Shown here in pieces: positions 45,014-57,407 of a stretch of 64,000 nucleotides of DNA. Source of the stretch: Laguncularia racemosa. Taxonomy: Eukaryota > Streptophyta > Magnoliopsida > Myrtales > Combretaceae. The first letter of the stretch is position 1, and the number at the start of each line of letters is the position of its first letter. A program made the translations under genes and the position numbers. Below the pieces are notes generated by a model. The model saw only the letters and a program-made list of their open reading frames with translations, had not been told where the DNA came from and made no database searches. The DNA is taken from positions 3,348,001-3,412,000 of the forward strand of contig JBBMOL010000021.1 in NCBI GenBank assembly GCA_037954665.1, in the 5' to 3' direction.

Positions 45014-47644
45014 TTGACACACTTCGTTTGTCTTTTTACCCCCATTCTCTGTGTGCAGGGTCTATTTTGTTGTATCTCCTGCTTTGCAACATCTTACAGG
45101 AAAATAATGAATGATGAAGTAATCGGGCTGGAGATTTCTCATTGTTGGAGAGCTTCTACATTCAGAATTTGAGGTAATATGAAGGTGTAGCAGAGTCATT
45201 CATGTTCAATGGGTCCCTGCTAGGATTGAGACCAGTATCTTTATTTTCCGTGTATTCTGAGCGCAGGTGTTCTAATCTGCATGTCCAAGTGCTTGCACAT
45301 TGATCTGAAGAAAATGAGTTTGTGTTGTCAGCTAGTCCTTGGATTATAAGAAAAGAGTCTGAAGTATGAGGCAGAGTTGATTCACGTGGGACTTCTAACC
45401 TACAAGGCATGATGAGCTCCTATGCCTACTCTCAGAGAACGATGGCTTCTAGATATCAATGTAGAGTTTGTGGTACCTGTCATGTAAATCTCAAAGCATC
45501 GAGGATCATGCACCTCTACCCACATTTTCTTTAATGGTTCACTTTATAATGGAAGATGTGTTTATTACATTGTAATATCAAGTTAGTTGGTTATATCCAG
45601 AGTCACTAGTTCTTTCCCCCTGAAAAATTGTAGCCCTAAAGACCTCTACATGAATGGTTGAAAGCCACTCTCAGATTATATTGCAGCTTTGATTACTTCA
45701 AATCTTGCTTAGTTTATCCATCTTATTTTTGGGCAATATACCCACGGACTGAGTCAATGCCTCGTGTCAAGATTTTTCTGCTGCATTGATTTCCATCTAT
45801 AGTTGCAGCCTACTATTATCAAGTGACCCAATCTGCTTTAAATTCTTTGTAATGGTCAACCATATGAATATTCTTTCTTTCTTTTTCAGAATTAATTGTC
45901 AATTAAAATTTTCCATGGAGAAACCTGGCTGTAGTGAGATTCTGTAGACAATTTGATAACTATCCCTGCAATGTAATATTTGAATGGCACTGAAATAAAT
46001 CAATAGGAAGCTACAGATAGTGGTGACTTTCCTCGTAACAATGAAACTCCTACTAATAACACAATTGCAAGACAATGGTGCAAATGCCTCCTTGGAAAGG
46101 TTTTTCATACTTGAGTGGTGCTCATCCCAAGGGCTAGGATATTTCTACTTACAGGAGCTTGTTCAGATCGTCTACAACACCCTGTATCTTTTTGCTGTGT
46201 CTGCTTTGTTCTTTGGTATACTTTGTCCGACATATGTGTTGAGTAATGGGGTTGGGTGGGTGGGGGTGGTGGTGGGTGGATTGGGTGTGGTTGGAGAAAG
46301 GTGTTAGTTTGTCTTGAAAAACAGTTTCGGGAAAAATATTTTTTTAAATGCTGTTGCAAAATCGCAAGTTGGAACTGCGATTTTAAAATATTATAAAAAT
46401 CGCATATCGAAATTTGAAAAGCGGAGTCCTCCGCTATACCATGTTCTTGGACTAATGACTCACGGCTTAGGATCGTCGCTTTGCTGTGCATTCCATGCTC
46501 AACTCCCAATCGGGTTGTCTTGCCAATCTTGCCTATAGGTTGTGATGTGCCTTGAGATGGTAGTCTCCTATCCCCCTACTGGTATGAAATCTGCTCTATT
46601 GCATCTGACTCGAATGTATATATGCAATTTGGAAATCATATATTCATCATACAATTTTTTTTATATTTTGAAATTGTAACTTCAACTTGTGATTTCAAAA
46701 TAGTATTTTAGAAAATATTTTTTTTCGAAACCGTATTTTAAAAAATAGTTTATCTTGAATGGGCAAACTCACACATTTCTCGTTGTGGTTCTGGCTGGGT
46801 TGGGCTGGTGGGGAAGGGAATAAGAAGAGTTGACGACCGAGCTTCTGTGACTAGCCTCAGGGGAGTGGTGGCGGGCATACCTACAGAGAGGTATCGGCAT
46901 CAAGTTGGTCATTGATGTCTCCCCTTGCGAACGAATGCTTGAAATTGCTGATTGGGCAACTGCCATGGGATTTCTCGTTGTTAAATGCAGAGGCCGTGAC
47001 GACACTCATCTCTGACGCTCCTCATTGCAAGCATGATTGCATTGTCTAGAGTCCATTGCGTCACTGGTGATGACTACTTACCGGAGACGGTCGAACGTCA
47101 TTTGGATGGCAGAAACTATACTGGCTTAGGCCTTTGGGGTGCGTGCAAGTTAGAGGTTGGGTGAGATGATTTCGGGTTTGCTATACTTCCAACCCTTGGG
47201 GGAACATGACTGGGAGGCACCGGCACCCCCAGCTCTCGTGGTGAGGCCTCTATACAATAAATACGCCTCATACTCTTCACCCAAAAGCTGCCTTGCACCG
47301 GTGGGTAAAAAGAGGGAAGGGACCGGAGAGTTGGATTATAGTATAATGGCTGAAGTGCGCCTTTATGCGGTGCAATCATGTGATACCTCATCGTTGTGGA
47401 CTAGATATATAGTGAGAAATTAGTGAGAGCCTGAGAGGGATACGAGACATTGGCATATTGTACTCCTGAAGGATGGTTAAAAAGGCAAAACTTCAAGTCC
47501 CTGGCAGTACAACAACTCGAAAATAATCTATCCGATTTAGAATTACAATCCAATGACAGAATCCAATTTTTACGGTAACTTCATTGTTCATGATATCCAA
47601 TCAATCAGTTTAACAGCCATATGAACTTGACATGAAATACAATC
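45014..47644. other. Intergenic DNA without a recognisable gene
   Basis: Only short, unconvincing frames are seen (45162-45410, 46020-46509, 46769-47423), some overlapping on opposite strands. The G-rich run at 46248-46287 and two AT-rich TTTTAAA-type stretches (46320-46420, 46640-46760) stand out. The block 46780-47440 is less AT-rich and might be an old gene or repeat relic. Confidence 0.5.
46248..46266 (+). other. Potential G-quadruplex
   Basis: GGGGTTGGGTGGGTGGGGG has four G runs of at least three with loops of 1-2 bases, the strict quadruplex pattern. More G pairs follow to 46287. Confidence 0.7.
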
Positions 47645-47647
47645 TAA

Positions 47648-49097
47648 GGTACCGTTTGGTTACTGGTACTGGACAGAACAAGAGTACTGGACAGTACTAA
47701 AAAAGAAGGACTGGACAAAAAATATTTTTGTACCACGTTTGGTTTGTTTAGTACTGGACAAGGATTTTTGTGCTGTCTAGTGTTTGGATTGCAAAGTACT
47801 GGACTGGACATAGTAAATTTGACAGTTTTGCCCTTTTTAATTACTAGAGAAGGCTTTTGTGTTATGTAGTGTTTGAAATTACAAAGTACTGAACTGGACA
47901 GAGTAAAATTGACAATTTTTTCCTTTTATTTATATCATAGTTATTTATATATATTTGATATTATTATAAAAAAAATGACTTGAAGGTTTAATATATTATA
48001 TTAAATATTATAGGAAAAAGAATTTCGTTTTATTTTTGGAGTCGACACCTAACTGTTGTTGGGAAAGATTGAATTAAGACTAATTGAGCGAATTAGTCCT
48101 AATTTGGACCATTAGTCGTCGTGATTTCCTCTTCTCGTTTTTTGTGAAAAGAGGAAAGGGGAAAACCGGAGTTTCTAAGTTTAGAGGCTAACATATTAAA
48201 ACCCTAAGGTTACCACCTAATCTCCTAAAATTTACTTTATCCCAAAATATCTTTTATTTTATTTTTGTCGTCTTTTATTATGTTTTTAAGTGAATTATGC
48301 TAGGAAAATATTTTTTATTCCTTTTTTAGGGTTGTCCCAAATGGGTGCCTACATACCTGCTATTCATGATCAAATAAACTGTAGTTCGCTTTTCTTGAAA
48401 AACTTTAGTGTGTTTGTGAATTTTAATTATGAAATTTTTTTTAATTTATGTTTTTACCATTTTAGGATTTTTCTAAAAAATCTAAACCTAGGCTTGATAA
48501 TTTGATTTTTTTTTTAAATGATAATTTTAAGGAAAAACACCAATTTTGGATTTATTTAAGAAAATGATTTTTCTAAGTGATAAAAATTCATTTTTTTTAT
48601 TTTTCAACTCATTTATACTATTATAAATTTTTATTGCTTTTTTACTTAATTTATTATGATTTTTATAATTTTTATTAACTTTTATTAATTTTCATAATTT
48701 TTATTAAATTTTTATAATTTTATTAAATTTTTATTGAAAATTTTTCTCCTAGATTTTTATCTATCCTATTTCAAAATCTAAATCTTTATTTTTATTTTTC
48801 TAATATTTTTATTATTTTTTTTATGAATTTTTATATTTTTATCATTTATTATTATACTTACTATTTTTATTTTCTTTCAAAGTAAGTATGAAGGGCAAAT
48901 CCAGAATTTCAGAAAAATTACATTTAGTCCAGTACCTAATTTTTAGTATCGAATTACATGTGGTACTAAAATTTCTGATTTTGTCCAATACGTAATTGGT
49001 CTTTAGTCCAGTACTTCCTTCATGTGTGGCAACCAAATGATGGACAAAAAATTTTGTCCAGTCCAGTGCCGAATTTCAATACCAACCAAACGCTACC
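47648..49097. mobile_element. PIF/Harbinger-like inverted-repeat element with an LTR fragment inside
   Basis: The terminal inverted repeats are GGTACCGTTTGGTT at the left and AACCAAACGCTACC at the right (one mismatch). They are flanked by TAA at 47645-47647 and 49098-49100, the 3-bp duplication typical of PIF/Harbinger. Subterminal sequence repeats TACTGGACAG-like words at both ends. No transposase is seen, so it is a non-autonomous MITE-type element. Its centre is replaced or expanded by the LTR fragment at 48018-48880. Confidence 0.82.
48018..48880 (-). repeat. Fragment of the 14.6-kb LTR family
   Basis: It follows 14566-15420 in the same order: TTTTTGGAGTCG(A/C)CACC, AACTGTTGTTGGG, AATTAGTC(T/C)TAATTTGGACC, GGTGCCTAC(G/A)TACCTGCTA, then T-rich DNA. 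It lacks the part with the TATA box and the tRNA-like segment. Confidence 0.85.
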
Positions 49098-49100
49098 TAA

Positions 49101-49408
49101 ACATGTATTTCAAATTGCCAATCCTAAAATAGAACTGCATTGATATCTGAAAACGGAGAACACAATCTTGTACACCTTCAGATCAAACTAAAACACTTGA
49201 ATAAATCAATGGATCAATTAATCCCTTTACAAGAAGCTTTTCATCAAAAAAATGTGATAGTTAGCCCAAATAAGAAGGCTAGGAAACCAATTTAAAAAGG
49301 GAAAATTGAAGAACAAAACAATGGGGTCAAATAACCAGAAATAAGAAAAAAAAAAAGGAAAAAGGGAAAAGAAAAAAAAACCCTAATCCCAACACACATG
49401 TACAGTTT
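49101..49408 (-). other. Probable 3' UTR of the receptor-like gene
   Basis: Noncoding sequence after the stop of the minus-strand gene. It contains A-rich runs (49346-49380) that leave a T-rich transcript. Confidence 0.5.
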
Positions 49409-49986
49409 TCAAACGGATATTGCACAGAGATCATCAAGAACTTGTCTGAGGTTAGGCCTCTCATTTACAGAGAGAATACACCTTAATGATACTGCTAGCA
49501 ATTCATCCATTGCTTTTGAGTGCTCTTCTCCCCCTGCAATGTCTCGGTCGATGCAATCCATTACTCGCCCTTCTTGATCGCATAGGCGTAACCAATCTGT
49601 TAGATCAACCGCACCCGATTGACCTGATATTATGTCTCCAGCACTTCTCCGAGTTAACAATTCCATCAGGATTACTCCGAGTGCATATATATCGGCCTTA
49701 AATGATGGTACTGGTTTAGCTGCAGATGCAAGTTCAGGAGCTCTGTATCCTAGGGCTCCAAGATTTAGTATCTGTTCAGAAATTCCGGCTGGGGTCATTA
49801 AGCGGTGAAGCCCGTAATCCGTTAGAAGAGCATCGTATTCTTGACCAGACAGGATGATATTTGTTGGCTTTAAGTTTCCATGAGGCAGACCTCTTTCATG
49901 AAGGTATGACAGGCACCGAGTAACATCAATGGCGACTTTAAGTCTTTGGCTGAAAGTCAAGGGGGAATATCTTCGAGGAGTAGTTT
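49409..49986 (-). CDS. LRR receptor-like pseudokinase, last coding exon (kinase C-lobe)
   Basis: The acceptor CTATGCAG (minus) is directly followed at 49986 by two bases that complete a Glu codon with the previous exon (phase 1). The exon encodes TTPRRYSPLTFSQRLKVAID and LSYLHERGLPHGNLKPTNII, where the catalytic HRD loop is HGN. It continues with LLTDYGLHRLMTP, where DFG is DYG, then LGYRAPELASAAKPVPSFKA, DIYALGVILMELLTRRSAGD and NERPNLRQVLDDLCAISV, ending at a stop at 49409. Loss of the HRD Asp makes it a probable inactive kinase. From memory it matches the family of Arabidopsis At5g10020. Length and motif order are complete for the C-lobe. Confidence 0.93.
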
Positions 49987-49989
49987 CTG

Positions 49990-50723
49990 CATAGCATGGA
50001 GACTACTTGTCAGATACCAAGATGAAAGCATATCATCTATCATGAAAGTAATTCGCAAATGAATGCTGACAAAAGAATGCAAACATTTTCTTTGGAAAGT
50101 AAAAGAATGCAGAGATGTGAGGGCAAATTCATGAACTTAAATGTTGTAATCTTGAGAAATTCATATCTTGACCTTTCTCTTTTCTCAGTTTGGCTTTTGA
50201 CAAATAACTTGGTAAAGATTGATATTGCATTTGCTCTGATGACAGAAATGGACCTAAGCCCCCCTCCCTCTCTCTCCCTCTTTCCACCCTTTGGTTATAT
50301 TATGAAACGAAGCTCATCCACGGTAACACTAGCATGTTGGATTTTCCACACCACAATCAATATGAAATGTGCTTCCCCACAGCTCTAATGCAGCAGTCAG
50401 ATGTAAATATAATGATCTCTCATATTAGCTCAAAACCTATTCCAAAATCTTTGATATGTTAAAAGAATGAATGTATGTCCAATTTTGAACAGCTCCTTAC
50501 ACTTCGCTCCCATCTTAAAAAACTGAGAAAAAGGAGGAGAGCAATCAACTAATTTAATAGTTTCCATTGTCTGTACATCTTACTCCACCAGTGAGCCCAT
50601 CCTGTCCTGTCATCTGTGTTTCATCTGATTTTGAGGGAAACAAAACTTATGAATGAACGTCCCCTCTTCTCTGAAAGTGAACAAGAATAATTAAGCCCAC
50701 TTCCCAAAACAAAATATGCCATC
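49990..50723. other. Intron sequence without features
   Basis: The open frame 50059-50388 on the plus strand is CT-rich low-complexity sequence and not a gene. I see nothing else. Confidence 0.6.
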
Positions 50724-51045
50724 TGTTAGATATTGGAAATAGATACTAGTAGTGATAGTATAGTTAATATTAGTATCAGTATAGCTTATTAAGGAGCCCA
50801 ATGAAATGATACCATGCGGCACGTAAATATAAGACCAATACTATAAATGGGGGGAGTAGCAGTGGGAGAGGGATTGGAGTTGTTTTCTTAATTCTCTTGT
50901 AGAGTGTGTGCTTGAAGCTTTAAACTCTCTATCTAGGATCAATTTTGCTGTGTTTGTGTAAACTCACCCTACTTCTATCAATTAGGGGCTTGTAATCACT
51001 TCATATTAAATATAATCAATATTTGATTTCCAGGTTCGTACCAAT
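50724..51045 (+). repeat. Left LTR of the intron element
   Basis: It pairs with 59064-59390. TATAAATGGGG at about 50840-50850 is a likely TATA box. Confidence 0.8.
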
Positions 51046-51754
51046 CGGTCCAACCTACTGGATTCCGAGAAAAAAAAAAGAATATTTTCCAGGGTATCAC
51101 AGAGATTGAGAAGGGAGAAAAAAAAAGTACTACCAGACTATTTCCTTAAAAAAAAAAAAGGGGGGCAGACACCCAAAGGAGAGAAATGTACCAGAAACAA
51201 TAGAAGAGAAGAAAGAACCATAGAGTTGAAAGAAGATTCTGATTTTTCTTTTTTTCCCATCGACAAAGAAATATCTGATCACGCCAGGGGTAAGAGAAAC
51301 CACCAGACCCGACAAACCCAGTCGATGTAACCTTCCTCCGACCTTAATCCTCCATAGCCATGTACTTATAGCTCATTTTTCACCATCCGTTCTTCTCAAA
51401 TCAGATCACAAGCACAAATTCAAGCCCTAGATCTATCATTTTTTTTTTCCAGAACCCACCACAAAAAATAAACACCCAGACTTGACCCCATCTCAGTCAT
51501 ATAGAATCCATCACCATCACCACCACCACAAGCACATACCATGAAAACCTAAACACAGATTCAAACCACCCCCCCCACCACACACACACACACAAAAAAA
51601 AAAAAGAAAAGAAAAGAAAAGAGGAGAGAGAGAGAGAGATTGTCAGGTTCAAAGGACAAGTGAGAGTGCAGCTGATGGATTCTAAAGAAGACAGAGAGAT
51701 TCTACATCAACAAAGGATGTCTGCTTGACCAGTTAGAGCAACTCAGGTGACATG
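51046..51754 (+). other. Leader of the intron LTR element
   Basis: Low-complexity noncoding DNA: poly-A and poly-G runs, CACCAC and CA repeats (51495-51600), then an AAAAG/GA repeat (51600-51640). The last 15 bases (51740-51754) are the left target duplication of LINE B. Confidence 0.6.
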
Positions 51755-51953
51755 AAGTTAGTTTTCTAGTGTGAGAAAATGCTCTCCTCTCTAAGAAACT
51801 TTCTAAACCACCCTAAGAAACCATTTTTCTTAGGGAACTCAAAATCATTTCCAACCTTTTCACATTTCTCCCAACTCCTGCATCCATTTCCTTTTCTATT
51901 TTCCCTTTTATACTTCATTCCACTATTGTCCGAGTCCTGGCCAAGCTGGTCTA

Positions 51954-53751
51954 ATGAGGGGTAGCTTGAGCAATCGTATGGACACAGCCAAGAAGGCAAA
52001 TGGTGCCCGCTGTGTTACGCTGGGGGAGCACTTTCCTCCAGACTTCTTTGAATTACTAGGTGATAGTAAGATTGACACAATGCTAGATGTGGTTTCCAAG
52101 GACATCCTGAAAGGTGAAAAGGCAAAAGTTACTTTTGCCAACCAGGAAAGCTACCATAAGACTTTTGCTAAGAGAAGCAATTTGGAGCCTTGTGCCCTTG
52201 AGGAAAGGACATCTCCGAAAAGTTTCCAGGAAGGAGGTGTTGGACAGATTAACCCAAATGGCAACTCACCAGAGCACCCTTCCCCAAGCGCTTCCTCTTT
52301 GGGAAATACCACCCTTGAGGAGGTCAACGTTTTGCTGGAGAAAATAGAAAAACAAAACCACTTTGCTAAACCACCTACTCCAACAAAAACCACCTACGGG
52401 AATGCGCATGGAACTAAATCATATGCCCATGCATGCGCCCCCAAAGACCCTGTACATGAATCGGGCTTCAAACTCCACTTCTTCTCTCCGGCTAGAAAAG
52501 GTCCTATCCCTAGAGTTAAAATCCCTAAAGCCATGGAAGAGCCGGTGTAGAACACTAGCACTCCACACTGGTGGGCTTCTCTCTTGGCCGTAGGATGCCA
52601 TTTATGTTGGTCCGATCCAACACATTCTGATTATGGAAAGACCACGGTCTCCTATAAGTGTTGGGGAGTAAAGGACTTTTTTACTTCAAGTTTGCTAAGG
52701 AAAGAGACCTGACTCCAATTCTTGAGAGCACCTGGTACTTTGCACAAAGGTTTTTGATCCTACAAAAATGGAAGAACCAATCAATGTTCCTGTGTGGGCA
52801 CTTTTCTCACGTATTCCATGTGAATGTCTAAATAAGGAAGGAATTAGCTACATTGTTAGTGGTGTGGGTAATCCTCTTATGCTTGATGCCTTAACAACCT
52901 CCAGGCAGTGCGCAAATCATGCAAGGGTGTTGTTGAAGATAGATGCAAGGGATTAGTTAATCACTCAAGTAGAAGTGAAGAGAACTGATGGGTCAATTGT
53001 GACAATACATGTTGAGTACCAATGGCTCCCACTTAGGTGCGGAATTTGTGAAGTTTTTGGCCATAGGTATACTCCAACCCCAAAGGAGAACACCCAAGCA
53101 GCTATTGGAAACTCAAAGACGTAGACTAATGCGGAGCAGTAGGTTCCCGCGAGGAGATAAGGGAAAGAAAAAGATGCATGAGGAAGGCAAGGATGTGAGT
53201 ACTGATCCTGGAACCCCATGCCATCATTTCAGAGTGGAGGGGAGTGAGGAAGTCCAATCCCCCTTCAAGTAGAAATGTGTAGTAGGCAATGTAGCAAATG
53301 AATCTCGACCTCTCCCCAAACAGAAAAGGGGGTAAGTCAGAGAAAGTGATGCTGAGGAGGAGGTAGTGGCTGAGAATGAGGCTGAGTTTGAACATAGGAA
53401 TGAGCCCATTGATGCAGTAATGCACATTGAGAATAGGGAGGAGAAAGAAGAGTCTAACTTGTAAGTCAATCCTAGTTCGGAGGTTGATCATGATACACCT
53501 GTGCTTACTTATGTTTCTAAATCAATGGCCCAGCACGTGGAATTTCCCATCCAAGATCTTAGTGTCACTCAATCCAATTAACTAGGGAGTGACAATGACG
53601 AGGAGATTGAAGAGTATGAAAATACTCCATTTAACAAACTGTTGATCTAGATGAACCAAGGCTCTGGGAATAATTCTAAAAGCATGAAGGGCTCCCATTC
53701 TTCTAGCCAGAGGAAGAAAAAGCAACAGAAGAGGAGGAGAGCATTCACCTA
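51954..53751 (+). pseudogene. LINE B ORF1
   Basis: The first 198 residues are open from 51954 (MRGSLSNRMDTAKKANGARC, LGEHFPPDFFELLGDSKIDT). A stop at 52548-52550 and frame changes follow. The DUF4283 part continues with VPVWALFSRIPCECLNKEGI and LDALTTSRQCANHARVLLKI at 52768-52956, then the zinc-knuckle area near 53010-53090. The basic tail KKKQQKRRRAFT ends at about 53750. The layout is as in LINE A ORF1. Confidence 0.8.
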
Positions 53752-53783
53752 GTTGTTAATGAAGCCTTCCCGTCATTGTAATC

Positions 53784-56700
53784 ATGAATATAGCAGCTTG
53801 GAACATTAGGGGGTTTAATGACCCCATCAAAGTAGTGGAAGTTAGAAAAGTTTGTGAAGCCCATAAAATAAATTTAATCGGTCTAATTGAAACTAAGGTG
53901 AATCCTTCCAATGAAGAGACAATCCGAAATGTCTTGGGACCATGTTGGTAGGTGAAAATCAATATCGCAGCTAGGAAGCAATTGTGTTTAGCTTGAAATC
54001 CTAGAGAATGGGTTGTTCGGGTGGAGATTGAGCATACATAGTTCATACATTGTGCAATAACCAACTTGAGATCCAATCTAATAATCTTCACAACTTTTAT
54101 CTACGGATCAAATAATGATAGCGAAAGAAGAGACTTGTGGAATAACCCAGAGGCCCTAACTTTGTCGCTAAACCAAAATCCTTAGGTGGTTCTTGGAGAC
54201 TTCAATACCACAAAATCTCCATAAAAAAAATAAGTGGAAGAATGCATTTAATAGAAGCCATGGTGGATTTCCAAAATTGTATTGCACATACAGAATTAGA
54301 AGACTTGAGATATGTGGGGGATTTTTTTACTTGGTCTAATAAACAAGATCATAACCCAATATTGATAAAGTTGGGTAAGATTATCGTAAATCACCAATGG
54401 CTAAGTGTGCTCCCTAGAACGCAAGCAAAATTTATGTCGCCCATCCTCTCAAACCATTCTTTAGCAATTACTTGCATAGATTACAGCTCGAAGACTAGGA
54501 AGACACTTCAAATTCATCAATTTCTAGATTGAACATAAGAATTTTAGGGACTTGGTGATAAATACCTGGAAGAAAGAACTTAGGGGATCTAAGAAGTTCT
54601 AAGTTGTCAGGAAACTAAAATTGCTTAAGCAAGAGTTCAGGCACTTGAACCAGGATGAATATTCCCAACTACCCAGCTAGGTGCAAATGGCCAAGAACAA
54701 ACTACTACATCTGCAATGGGATGGGAAACACTTCTCAAATGGAAGAGGAGAAAGTGGCTTTTAAGGAATACTATTTGCTTAGGGAGGCAGAGGAGAGCTT
54801 CTACAAATAGAAATCAAGGACTAAGTGGCTAAAATTGGGGGATAAGAAAACCTCTTATTTCCACAAAGCCATAAAGAACTTACACAACTGAACTCCTTAT
54901 ATTGCTTTTCAAGAGAGGATGGAAGCGAGGCGATTGGTGATGATGAAGTCAAAGCATTAGCAGTAGCTCATTTTCAAAAACTTTATGAGAACCCTAATGC
55001 TCATCTTGGTCCGAAGGGAGTCCATAACCTAGTGACCTGGAGATTAAGTGAGTAACAACAACTTGAAATGGACACCCTTTTTACTATTGGGGAGATCAAA
55101 TGGGAGTTCTTCTAGCAAGCCAATGAGAACTCCAAGACCTGATGGGTTTTTGGCCAAGTTCTTTAAGGAAGCATGAGAAGTTATTGGAGATGACCTAGTT
55201 GAAGCAACCAAAAAATTTTTATATCAAGCCACTTACTAAAGGAACGCCACCATTATCTCCATAGTCCCCAAAGTGGCCAACCCATCTAAGCTTGGAGAGT
55301 TCCGCCCAATTGCATGCCGTAATGTCCTCTACAAGGCTATATCCAAAATCCTTGAAACACGTATTAAGGGGGTCCTTCCCTCATTGGTTAGACGTGAATA
55401 GGTAGCTTTCATCCCTGAGAGAAGAATAACTGATAACATATTTATTGCTCAAGAGTTGATAGCAGGCTAACATTCACAAAAGGGAGCACCGCGTTGTATA
55501 CTAAAGGTGAACCTGCAAAAGGCATATAACACGATACAATGTGACTTTTTGCTAGAGGTACTCAAAGCCATGCAATTTTCTTAACACATTCGTACCCTTA
55601 TAGAGCATTGTATGTTCATTTCGAAATTCTCCATTAACATTAATGGAGAACTAACCGATTATTTTGCAAGCAATAGGAGGTTGAGACAAGGGAATCCTAT
55701 ATCCCCTTATTTATTTGCAATGGGAATAGAGGTACTCTCCACTCTACTGAGGAAGCTGCTTGCGAACCCCAATTCTCTCTTCACTAGAGATGTATGTCTA
55801 AAAAGCTAATTCATCTTTGTTTTGCAGATAATCCCCTCATTTTTATGAAAGGCAATATTGAATTTATGTTCTTGATTAAAGAAACCCTACAACATTTCCA
55901 CTCAATCTCAGGACTGGTAGCAAACAATAGCAAAAGCAATATATTTTTTTTCAATGTCCCCACGAGAGTGAAAGAGGACATCCTTAGTTCCACCCAATTC
56001 CAAGAATGCAAACTACTAGTGCGCTACTTAGAATATGCCATTAATCTCCACAAAGCTTAAAAAGGAAGACTGTAATTATCTGCTAGAAAGGATTTTGGCT
56101 CGCATCAACTCCTAGACTTCGAAATACCTCTCCTATGCAAGAAGATTGTGCTAGTTAAGTTGGTTCTATTCTCTATGCAAGTCTACTAGAGTTCTATTTT
56201 TTTATTACCTAAATCTATCATTACGAAGATGGACTAACTATTGAAGAATTTCTTGTGGAATGGGAGACCAAACATATATTCCAAGGCTAAAGTAAGGTGG
56301 GATGACATTTGTAAACCTTTGAAATGTGGCAACTTAGGTATACCCAACTTATGTCATTAGAACAAGGTCATCCAACTTAAAACATATTTGGCACCTGTGT
56401 TAGGAAAGCCCCAGGAGTTTATGGCCAAAATGAGTCCATTCTACACTACTGAAAGGAAAAAATTTCTGATCATTTAGAACTCCTACCACATACTTCTAAT
56501 CCTAGAAGAAGCTATTAAAGCAAAGAGGCTCAGTCCAAACCAGTTTCCAATGGGAACCTAACAATGGACTAGCCATGTCACTTTGCGTTGACTATTGGCT
56601 TCCAATTGGCCCACTGGACACTATAATTAGTGCTCATGAGATGGGTAGCACAGGTTTCCCTCCCATAACAAAGCTTTGTTCCCTGATAGAAGACAACGAA

Positions 56701-57285
56701 TGGTGCTTACCAACTAGCTTGTTTTGGACTAACATTCATACCTTACCTTCTCTCCATCCTAATGCCTCTTGACCTAAGCGACTTCGATGGATACATACTA
56801 GCATAGGAGAGTATACCATAAATAGTGGATATACCTTTCTAAATCCACCAAGCACCAAAATCCCATGGTATAAGGTGTTCATTACCAAGTTACTCCTTTA
56901 TTTTAAGGCTAGCTTGGTTAGGTAAACTATCTACCTTTGATAAGTTGACATTGTGGGGAGTCACCACCTCTATAGCCTGTTTCCTTTGCCGGCAAGGCTT
57001 GGAAGATCATTCCCACCTACTCTTCAACTGTAGCTATACCTCCTAGATTTGGAGCCTAGTTTGTGACCACCTAAAGTATCTGTCTTCTTTCAAAAACTGG
57101 CTAGGTGCTACTACCTCTTTGATGGCTACAGCTACCTCCACACCTCCTACACTCCTAATATGGAGAGCGAGACTAGCTGAGACAGTTTATTACATCTGAA
57201 GAACGCGCAACAAAGTACATCTAGGGGATAATCTTCCAAGCTTGGGTTCCATCACACACCAAATTAGAGCTTACACAACTGTAAT
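53784..57285 (+). pseudogene. LINE B ORF2 with altered catalytic sites
   Basis: ATG at 53784 opens MNIAAWNIRGFNDPIKVVEV and LIGLIETKVNPSNEE (endonuclease). At 54242-54532, ELEDLRYVGDFFTWSNKQDH and ILSNHSLAITC follow, where the catalytic SDH is SNH. RT is broken: SINGELTDYFASNRRLRQGN appears as NINGELTDYFASNRRLRQGN at 55612-55809. CFADNPLIFMKGN has the second Asp of FADD changed to Asn. The zf-RVT part (56840-57280) is recognisable with stops. Both enzymatic activities are lost. Confidence 0.85.
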
Positions 57286-57407
57286 GTAATCTAGGGAATT
57301 ATTTTCCATGTATTTTGTACTTTTGCTTATGCTATTATGATGTAATCTTACCCATATTTTTATGGTTGTATAACATTTCAGATCAATAAAGTTAAATTAT
57401 CCAAAAA

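Larger units (their letters stand above)
51755..57407 (+). mobile_element. L1-type LINE B, full length
   Basis: Same family as LINE A, with ORF1, ORF2, 3' UTR and a tail TTATCCAAAAAA. It is flanked by the target duplication AACTC(A)AGGTGA(C/A)ATG at 51740-51754 and 57408-57424. At 5.65 kb it is full length. Both ORFs contain stops and frameshifts. Confidence 0.9.

Noticed and set aside
46020..46509. Overlapping ORFs on both strands as a small gene
   Set aside because: They are composed of the G-rich low-complexity run and lack a plausible start context or motifs.
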